From assembly GCA_938743325.2 (NCBI GenBank), contig OW568871.1:124001-188000 (forward strand): a DNA stretch of 64,000 nt. The letters are read 5' to 3'. Numbering within the stretch: position 1 is the first letter of the stretch; the number at the start of each line of letters is the position of its first letter. The notes under the pieces were generated by a model that was given only the letters and a program-made list of their open reading frames with translations, was not told the DNA's origin and made no database searches. Positions 56,762 through 64,000 of this stretch are shown piece after piece. This DNA is from Pycnococcus provasolii. Taxonomy: Eukaryota; Chlorophyta; Pseudoscourfieldiophyceae; Pseudoscourfieldiales; Pycnococcaceae. The translations under genes were made by a program, and so were the position numbers.

Positions 56762-57818
56762 CGCTGAGATTTCTTCAAATGGAACAACAAAGGCTCAAGA
56801 GTGACAAGAGAGACAAAATAATGGGACGTTTGTATTGGTACCTACCACTCACCACCTATGTATATTATGTATATTATTTATGGCGAGGAGGAGTGACGTC
56901 ATGAATTCACGTACGGTACCTTGTGTATGAAAACATCACCACAAACATGGGCATCCACCACCTCATGTATGTACGTAGCCTCCTCCTTCGAGAGGCACGA
57001 GCTTGCAACAAGAAAGAGCTTGCACAGGGAGCTTGCACCAAGAAAGAGCTTGCAGCAAGAAAGAGCTTGCACGACAAACGCACAGTCAGTCCCAAGAAAC
57101 AGTCGCACGATAAACGCCACGACAAACGCACGGTGGTGGTGGCCGATGTTTATGTAGTGGTATGTATGTGGCATCACGTCAATTACTCGATTCAGGTGGT
57201 CAAGACGCACTTGATGAGAGGTGATGAGAGCCCGGCCGCGAACGCGCGAACTTGCATGGCATGGAAAGAACCACTCGTGCAGACGTGCAAGAAACACTCG
57301 TGCAAGCTCTTGCAAGAACCACTCGTGCAAGCTCGTGCAAGAACCACTCAAAAGCGGCCGGTATGTTATGCAAGCCTGCCGAAGAAGAGAGGTGTGCAAG
57401 GCCGCAAGGGTATTTGTTTTATTGACCAAGAACTACCAAAGGTATCGTAGCTGGAGTGTTCGTCTATGTATTATCAGACTGTTAAGGTTAGACCACCCAT
57501 CAGGATCATCACGCCACAGTGCACGAATCCAGTACATAACTACATACACTGTAAAGTACATAGGAAGTACACGCCTTGCAAGTTGCACATGCCTTGAGGT
57601 TCACGCCTTGTCGAGCCACAGCCCACACGCTCAATACTGTAATGAGTTCACTCCCTCCATGAGCTCAAGACGTTTCTGCTTCTGCGATGCGCTTCTTCCT
57701 TCCTGTTCCTGGAGGCCTAACCTTAATGTGTTGGAGACTTGGAGGGACATCTTCCCAAGTTCCCAGCCTTGTCTGCTTGTGTGTTCAGTTCCTCCCATTT
57801 TATATATTAGCCGTCGAA
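56762..57818. other. Divergent intergenic region with GCTTGCA array
   Basis: About 1 kb with no supported gene. A TATATTATGTATATTATTTA patch is at about 56861. A long irregular minisatellite occupies about 56990-57360. Confidence 0.45.
56990..57360. repeat. Irregular GAGCTTGCA / CTCGTGCAAG minisatellite
   Basis: First part (about 56998-57085): GAGCTTGCA alternating with ACAAGAAA in units of about 15-17 bp. Second part (about 57270-57350): CTCGTGCAAG and AGAACCA units. The two parts are partly inverted relative to each other (GCTTGCA and TGCAAGC), so the region can fold back. ORFs here are repeat artefacts. Confidence 0.7.
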
Positions 57819-58853
57819 ATGGAGATGTCCACAGGTGGTGGTGGTCTCTCACCCTCCTCGGGGCTCAGGCCTCTCAAAAGCTCCAAGGCGGCAGCGTCCG
57901 TGCTTTCGTGTGCGCACAATACTCCCGAAGAGTCGTTCGAACATATCATGGACACGAGGTTCAAAAGTCACACGCAAAACCTTAAGCACCTACTGCCAAA
58001 CCCGCCGCTGCAAACAAGAGAGGCGGCACTGCCCGCGTTCGCGTTCGCGACGTGGGGACAAAGGGCGACGCTCGACCCGAGCCACAGGGTCAGAGGAACG
58101 CCGCTCGCGCCACACCTACTCACGAGAGAACGATGTCCGTGGGTGCTGTCTGGTGACAACCTGCTCTCCGTCTACGCGCTCGCGAGCGCTAACGTCGTGA
58201 GAACGAGACTCACCGCCACGGAACTCGCAAACGGGCTCGGCATGTCCCCAGAAGAGACTCTGCAGCTTATCGCGGAGTACGACAACAGCGACTACCTGCT
58301 GAAGGATAACAACCTCCACAGGGCGGACCTCGCAAGGCTATTCAACGCGGGTGTCGACCCGAAGCACGAAAGCATCAACCGCGTTGGCCGCGCCGTCACC
58401 GACGCCGAGCGAGAGCAGGCGGTGAAAAATGGAACGGCGGACGCCGCCAGGCTTCGCAGAAACATCTCCAAGAGAGACAAGCACTTCGCAGTCGCCGAGT
58501 CGCTGCAGGCGACCGAGCACGCCAGCCACGCGGCGGCTCTCGCTTTCAACGACGCGACCGACAACGTCGTGACTATCACGCAAGACGAGCTCGAGCACTG
58601 CGAGGCGCGAAGGAGCCTCGTCTTTCAGCACGCGCCAGACTTTGGTGAACCCGTGGAAAATTTCCGATTCCAACTGCCGGAGGTGGTCAAGTCTCGCCCA
58701 GAAGGAAAGGAGGTGCTAGCATCGGCGTGTGTGAGCATACCGCTCGTTGCCGTCCCGGAGAACGCAGGTAGCGTGGTGCCATCCACGAACTACGTCAAGA
58801 AGCCGCCAAAGTGGTGGCAGGACTCGGAACGCGAAGCATACCTCGCTGCAAAT

Positions 58854-58884
<31 letters not shown>

Positions 58885-60479
58885 TTCCTCCTCTGCCGCC
58901 TCACGTATTCAGCCACGCACAGCTGATCGAGGAGCAGGGGCCGGGCGAAGACGAGGAGGTGAAAGCAGGCGAGGAGCAAAGTGCACCCGCGGGCAAAGGG
59001 AAGAGAAAACCGCGAAAGCCGAAGACTGCAGAGAGGGCGCCGACGGCTGAAAACCCGCCGAAGGTGCCAGTGCCTGTTGCACTTCGCGTGTGTGTTCCAT
59101 TCCCGTCGTTTGAGGTGGTATGCACGTGCCTCGACGGCGATATCGTCTCCGGATACTTCACACCATGTGCGCTGCGCCTGGCATTGTACCAGTGCGGATG
59201 CGAGACATCCGCGCGAACGCCGAGTCAGCTCGTGTATCTCTGGTCACTGTGCTCAGGGGACGATCCGCGAGATCTGCTCGACGGCGAAAGCACCTCGCTC
59301 ACTGGCACGGCACTCATGGCTGCGCAGAAAAGAGCGCGCGTGCCTAAGGGCCCGGTTTCGTACACCAGTCTATGGCGAATTCTTGGCCGAGTGGAATCGC
59401 ATGTCGACGACCAAACTGCAATTAACGAGGCCGTCGCACGGAGAAATACCTGGGAGCGTACGGCGCGTGACGCAATCACGTCGTTCGAAGGCCGTCAAGC
59501 CACCAGCGAGGATCTCCTGAAGCACCTTGTTTTCCGTCCTAACATGGAATTCGACGCGAGGCAGCAGGCGACGAGCGTGACTACCTCGATGCAAACGCTC
59601 AGGCGTTACTCGGTCAGCACCGATGCGCACCCACTGTTCGCGAATCCGATCGTGCTTCGCATAGTTTCATGCTTCAATCGCCGACGCCGTGCACTTGAGA
59701 AGATTTTCCGCGCATTCGACAGGGAACTTGAGGGGCACGTTGACCGCGCTGATGCGTTGTGGGCACTAAAAACGGCACTTGCACACGTCGACGTGCGTCA
59801 TAAGGGAACGCGTTATCCACCAGAGGAGTTCGCGTCGGGACGCGGAAAAGCAAGCGTCTCGCGAAGCACGCTGCCAGCAAAGTGTGAGCACTACCTCGCC
59901 GCCAAGCCGAGTGCTGCAGCAAAGCTCGACCGACGCGGAATTACGCTCTCCGAGGGTTATCCGGCTGATTCGGCACCGGCCGTAGATGCTCCAGGTCGCG
60001 CTCGCTTCCCGCGCGTCAGCTTCCGTGAGCTAGTGCGAGACGCGAGCCCGTTGCTGGCAGATATGGAGGATGAAAAGGTTGTTGCATATGGCATCCACAG
60101 CACTGACGACTCGAACGATTCAGACTGCCTCGCTTGTCTCAGTGAGCTTGCGCACGCGCTGTATCACGACACGTATCTGCGGTGGCGGCATGAGCTTGAC
60201 GCTGCGGCTGCGGGCAACAGTCCTTCAGGCATGCCGCGTGCTAAGCCATGGGTGGAGGTGGGATCGGTGGGTGTGCTGCAGCCCTGGCACATAGCAGATG
60301 CGTTCAATGAGATTGCGCCGGAGACGCAGACTGCGGACTCTCCTGAGAGTGTAGAACTCAGCAGAGAAGACTGCCTGTGGATCCTCGAGAATTTCCGAGG
60401 ATCAGGTGATGCGTGCGTGGACTGGCCCAGATTTGTTTACTTTATCGCAGAGGCTTGTGATCGTGAATTTGCCATGTGA
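57819..60479 (+). CDS. Unknown large protein with EF-hand-like helix pair
   Basis: The protein has 886 residues from ATG 57819. I do not recognise a named family. A polyproline run at about residues 345-360 and a Lys/Arg/Glu-rich linker (GKGKRKPRKPK) divide it into two helical halves. In the C-terminal half, ALEKIFRAFDRELEGHVDRADALWALKTAL looks like a degenerate EF-hand helix-loop-helix. The ending CLWILENFRGSGDACVDWPRFVYFI looks like another. The first half has a repeated pattern of charged helices (ERLRRNISKRDKHF-type). The layout recalls large flagellar or cytoskeletal EF-hand proteins, but that is a guess. Confidence 0.6.
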
Positions 60480-60634
60480 CGCAATGCCTTGCTGAGCAGG
60501 AGATCGCGTTGGGATAAGCACCTTCGTAACCTTACTACTTCACATTGAAATTTTAGGAAAACGTCTCAGTCCTTCACATTTTCGTCAATACATTTTAAAT
60601 TAGAAAAAAAGAAATTTACAAATAATCCCAACAC

Positions 60635-63400
60635 CTACCTTGCCTGAATACAGAGAATGTAATCCTCGGGACCCAGAGTGACAATTTTGTTTGGATTGGG
60701 GGCAAGCTCTACCTCAACATTTCTACCTTCGTTGTTCACGTAGCCAATCGCAATAGTGCGATTTTGCGAATTGTCAACTCGAGTGCTGATCGTTCTGAAA
60801 GGCAATGTTTCCTCGTGGTTCTCCTTTATGTACATGGAAGCCGGATGCAGACATATTTGCGACTTGCCATCTCCTCTCGTTATCTGATTGAGGGCAAGGT
60901 TGACCTCGCTACTCGCCACGGATTGCACGATGGTCCCCGATACAATTTCGTCAATAAGCAACGTCTGCACCGCAGCGCGTGAGCCCAGACTGTGAATTTC
61001 GTCAGATCCGGACCTCCCAAAGCGAATCGCACCACGCAGGTTGGCATTGTTGATGAGGTCTTGTGTGCGGGCGTTCGAAATACCTGCAAGCACGTTTGGA
61101 CGTTTAGATTTGTACGGCAAGTCGCTTGCGACAAGCAAACTCGAGAGAATCTTGGCGTCCTGATCACTGCCGCCCTTTGCGTCGGAAAGGAAAATAAGCG
61201 CGTCCGCATCGAGGGCCCCCCCCTTGACAAGATCCGCTGCATTCAGTGGGGAGCCAGGCACACACTCCAGAATCAGTTTTTTCGTCGTAATGTAGCTTGC
61301 ATTTTTTTGTGCCTCCACCATCCTCTGTGCAGACGCATCCTCCGTAATGATCGAAAGCTTAGAACCTCGATTTGCACATTCGCTCCAACCCCTTATGTAT
61401 CCAGAGCTAACCTCGTTGTTCCATCCAATCATTACGTGCTTTGATTTCTGCATTTTCTTCAGTGGATTGTACCGCGGGAAGGGTTCGGGAGGCACTTCAC
61501 TTCCACTCTTACGAATCTTTCGAATCATCCTCTTGTTCAACTTCATGAATGCAGTTTCCGAATCAGCAATGCCAACCATGAAGTCTTTCTTGCCAATGAC
61601 ATAGTTATCGTCAGGAGGCATAATCACCTTCTCATCTTTTCCATGTACTCCTCCTGGGTTGACACCGACGAGGTAGGCTTCATCAAAGCACTCTCGAGCA
61701 TCCCCAAATCGAAGTCCCTCCAGCTCGGGAAACCCGAGCACGTAAAATTCCGGCGAATCGTCACACTGTGTAAGCAGCGTTCCTAATGACAAAGCCAGCC
61801 CTTCCTGATATGCGCACTGCGCGAGCAGTCGGCCAATGGAGTACGAACCGTACACCTCGCGCGGCTCAGGGCAATTATTCGTTCCGTCTAATTCGGTACC
61901 CTTTTTCAGGGCCTTCAACGCGAGTTTGACGAGATCTGGAACAAAGATTCCGTCACCGTCGGTATCCTCGCCGACGTCATTGGAGCTCATCTGCACAACA
62001 ATATCCTGAGAGTTGTTGAGAGCGACGAAAGATGCCGCCTTCATGGCTTCCTTCATCGTCTGCGAGCCCATGTCGTCGTAGTTAGCTTCCCGGAAATCGT
62101 GCAGGAGGACGACTTTTTTGGCGCGATGCAACCCCACGCGCCTCTGGTCACCGAGGTCATACGGCGTGCCCGTTCTTATGATGATGTCTCTCAGCACGTC
62201 GTTGTCGTCAAACTCGCCCTCAATCTCCGCTCGCACCTCCTCGCGATCTCTCTCCGTGAGCACGACGATCGGCGCCGGGATCTCGTCCTTGCGGCCTTCG
62301 GCTCGTGCGATAGCCATCTGCCTGAGCAGCGGCATTGCATTGTCGTTCCATCCGACGATGACTGTGTGTCCCTGCGCGAGCACGCGGAAGTTGCCCGTCT
62401 TGACGCTCTCCACCTTGCCAGAAATTTCGTCGCTGACAAAGCCAAGAAGGATGGCAAAAGTGAGAATACCGCACATGAAAAGCGTGTTGGCAACAAACGA
62501 CGCGACGGCTGTCTCCTCGCTCGTCACGTCCGCGCCGCACACATTGTTCAGCCACGAGTAGGTCTTGAAGATTGCGGTACCTAGCGTCGTGTCTGGCACC
62601 GCGACACGGTAGAGCGTCGCCCCAATCGCCACGGCTGGCACGAAGACGGAAAAGAGCGCGGCAATCTTTATGGGCAGCGGCTGCATGAACAGAGACTGTA
62701 TAAGGTAGCCCATCCTATCGTTGAGATCGACTTTCACGTCCTCCCCCACGAAGTTACCAGAGCTCATGCCATCACTGAGCCAAGCACCGGCGGGCAGCAC
62801 TTTCACGTTTCGTTCTGACTGCTGCTGCTGCTGCTGCTGCTGCTGCACCGCATTGTTTTCTTCTTGTTTTGGTGGTGGTGGTGGTGGTGGTGGTGGTGTC
62901 GGCTTCACCGCCGACGCGGAGGCCACTGGAGTGACAGGAGCGGCTTGCCTTGACGTGGGTGTTCGGTTGAGCACAAGGTATGCGCCTCCGCTTACAGCGG
63001 CGCCAGCGGCAAGCGACACCGCCGCGTGCATAAGCAGTCCATCCCTTTTCTTTGGCAAGGCGCTCGGCGGCGGAGTTGAAACAAGCTTTTTATTTTGTGT
63101 CGTCGTATCTTTTGCGTCGTCGTCGTCGTCTTTAGCACTCGCGTGGCACGAGACTGCTCTTCTCGTGCAGAGTGTACGTAGTTGCGGCAGTCCCACGACG
63201 ACGGCACTGCCATAGCCAGCAAAGCTGCAGCCAGTTTTGCTGTGTTGTTGTTGTTGTTGTTGTTGTTGCAGAACGGGTGTCGTCGTCCACTGCTGTTGAG
63301 CTTTGAAACGACGACGCCAACTCAAACCAGCAGTGGCCGTGGAGTGACGCAGTGATCGATCGCTGACTCCTCCTACTGGTCGTTGAGGTCTGTTAACCAT
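60635..63400 (-). CDS. Plastid CASTOR/POLLUX-type ion channel
   Basis: The protein has 921 residues from ATG 63400. A Ser/Arg/Gln-rich leader (residues about 1-50) fits a plastid transit peptide. A hydrophobic segment, a polyGln run and a polyPro run follow. Two to three membrane helices and a pore-like region (about 235-325) lead to two RCK-type regulatory units. The first starts HTVIVGWNDNAMPLLRQM; the second starts KHVMIGWNNEVSSGYIRGW. The family includes CASTOR/POLLUX (DMI1) of the nuclear envelope and the plastid-envelope channels PEC1/PEC2. The leader here favours the plastid. RCK units usually bind calcium or nucleotides and gate cation flow. A (CCCTAA)7 block lies about 430 bp upstream. 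Confidence 0.85.
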   Translation of the reverse strand: MVNRPQRPVGGVSDRSLRHSTATAGLSWRRRFKAQQQWTTTPVLQQQQQQQQHSKTGCSFAGYGSAVVVGLPQLRTLCTRRAVSCHASAKDDDDDAKDTTTQNKKLVSTPPPSALPKKRDGLLMHAAVSLAAGAAVSGGAYLVLNRTPTSRQAAPVTPVASASAVKPTPPPPPPPPPKQEENNAVQQQQQQQQQSERNVKVLPAGAWLSDGMSSGNFVGEDVKVDLNDRMGYLIQSLFMQPLPIKIAALFSVFVPAVAIGATLYRVAVPDTTLGTAIFKTYSWLNNVCGADVTSEETAVASFVANTLFMCGILTFAILLGFVSDEISGKVESVKTGNFRVLAQGHTVIVGWNDNAMPLLRQMAIARAEGRKDEIPAPIVVLTERDREEVRAEIEGEFDDNDVLRDIIIRTGTPYDLGDQRRVGLHRAKKVVLLHDFREANYDDMGSQTMKEAMKAASFVALNNSQDIVVQMSSNDVGEDTDGDGIFVPDLVKLALKALKKGTELDGTNNCPEPREVYGSYSIGRLLAQCAYQEGLALSLGTLLTQCDDSPEFYVLGFPELEGLRFGDARECFDEAYLVGVNPGGVHGKDEKVIMPPDDNYVIGKKDFMVGIADSETAFMKLNKRMIRKIRKSGSEVPPEPFPRYNPLKKMQKSKHVMIGWNNEVSSGYIRGWSECANRGSKLSIITEDASAQRMVEAQKNASYITTKKLILECVPGSPLNAADLVKGGALDADALIFLSDAKGGSDQDAKILSSLLVASDLPYKSKRPNVLAGISNARTQDLINNANLRGAIRFGRSGSDEIHSLGSRAAVQTLLIDEIVSGTIVQSVASSEVNLALNQITRGDGKSQICLHPASMYIKENHEETLPFRTISTRVDNSQNRTIAIGYVNNEGRNVEVELAPNPNKIVTLGPEDYILCIQAR
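62821..62905. repeat. CTG and GTG triplet runs coding polyGln and polyPro
   Basis: A CTG run (about 62822-62847) and a GGTGGT run (about 62868-62900) encode polyGln and polyPro between the leader and the membrane part of the CASTOR/POLLUX-like channel. A further TTG/GTT run is at 63243-63270. Confidence 0.8.
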
Positions 63401-64000
63401 CACGTACGAGAATCGCTCGCTTACGACTTGCCAAATACCTCCGTTAAGATAACCCCCACGTGTAGCAAGAGTTATGAATGATGCAACCGCACCAAATCAA
63501 CCAAAGGAAGTCTCCCTAAAGTAGAGCCCCCGTTAAGAAACACGCCACCAACCCACGTGTATACGATGCGAGTGCGAATATGTGAATGCGAATATGCGAA
63601 TACGAGTGGGATGGGAACGGCCAAACCAAACCTAACCCCTCCTCGACCTCGAGATAGAGCTGCCTTGACGAGCCTCTATTATTTACTGTATTAGGATACC
63701 AGGCCACCCAATGGTGATTGATTGCTAACTAAGAAGTATGATGGGGGATGATCCGTAGTTATGATGGCCGTGATGTGATGGCCGCCGCGATGGCCGCCAA
63801 GATTCAGGGTACATACCCGACCCCCGCGGTAACCCTAACCCTAACCCTAACCCTAACCCTAACCCTAACCCTAACGTGGTCTACCATTCGTATCCATAGA
63901 CTATCATAGTGGTAGTACGAAATCCTGAAAGCGAATTTGGGTTGCGCAAGCTGCTTGCTTGCTTGATTGGTATTGATGGAGCCATGGAGGGATTGATGGC
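63401..64000. other. Upstream region of the channel gene
   Basis: No gene is supported. It contains CGAATATGCGAATAC-type repeats at about 63570-63605, ATGATGGCCG words at about 63760-63790, the telomere-type block at 63831-63875, and GCTTGCTTGCTT at about 63950. Confidence 0.4.
63831..63875. promoter_or_regulatory. (CCCTAA)7 perfect block
   Basis: Seven perfect head-to-tail CCCTAA units, the cleanest array in the window, about 430 bp upstream of ATG 63400. It reads TTAGGG relative to that gene. Unique sequence follows for at least 120 bp, so it is not a chromosome end in this assembly. Confidence 0.6.

Noticed and set aside
63831-63875. Chromosome end
   Set aside because: The (CCCTAA)7 array is followed by at least 120 bp of non-telomeric sequence, and similar blocks occur at many internal sites.

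Overview
The window looks like nuclear DNA of a small, gene-dense unicellular alga, most probably a green alga of prasinophyte type. Evidence: canonical GT-AG introns that are few and short (130-175 bp); secreted and membrane multidomain proteins; a MOT1-type molybdate transporter; a plastid CASTOR/POLLUX-like channel with a transit-like leader; a P2X-type receptor (known from picoplanktonic green algae, absent from land plants); and human-type TTAGGG repeat blocks scattered between genes. The exact species cannot be read from the sequence, and a more distant alga is not excluded.

Layout. 0.4-3.7 kb: a secreted acidic repeat protein in three exons. 3.8-5.1 kb (-): a cyclic-nucleotide-gated-type channel remnant in which the first transmembrane segment abuts the end of the ligand domain. 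5.1-6.0 kb: small hairpin and tandem repeats. 6.0-11.7 kb: two tandem membrane phosphodiesterases with near-identical catalytic halves and 3' flanks but unrelated N-terminal halves. 11.9-14.3 kb: a WD40 protein whose N-terminus imitates the histone H3 tail, then a methyltransferase (-). 14.4-15.7 kb: 179-bp direct repeats around a small ORF, a 43-bp inverted repeat and TTAGGG repeats. 16-22 kb: a PQ-loop transporter, an unknown two-exon gene, a stand-alone Yvh1/DUSP12 zinc module and a secreted glycoprotein. 22.6-30 kb: a subtilase with seven FG-GAP repeats and a threonine stalk (-), a GH79 glycosidase with a frame change near its end, and a type II thioesterase (-).

31-40 kb: an F-box/LRR-like protein, the P2X-like receptor, MOT1 (-), and an EF-hand protein with a myristoylation-type first exon (-). 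41-46.3 kb: an ankyrin protein, an M23 metallopeptidase (-), a WDR91-type N-terminal module without its WD40 part, and a PPIL4-type cyclophilin-RRM protein (-). 46.7-53.9 kb (-): a 2391-residue surface protein with a stalk of Ig/filamin-like repeats, a Cys-rich region and a polytopic membrane part. 54.5-63.4 kb: an unknown nuclear-type protein, an MLF-family protein (-), an unknown 886-residue protein and the CASTOR/POLLUX-like channel (-).

The genes are not an operon. Themes are signalling at membranes (phosphodiesterases, P2X, channels), an elaborate secreted or cell-surface proteome, and RNA/chromatin proteins. The strongest candidates for something undescribed are the H3-tail mimic on a WD40 protein, the domain-swapped phosphodiesterase pair, and the TTAGGG blocks that recur within about 6-430 bp of translation starts in either orientation.
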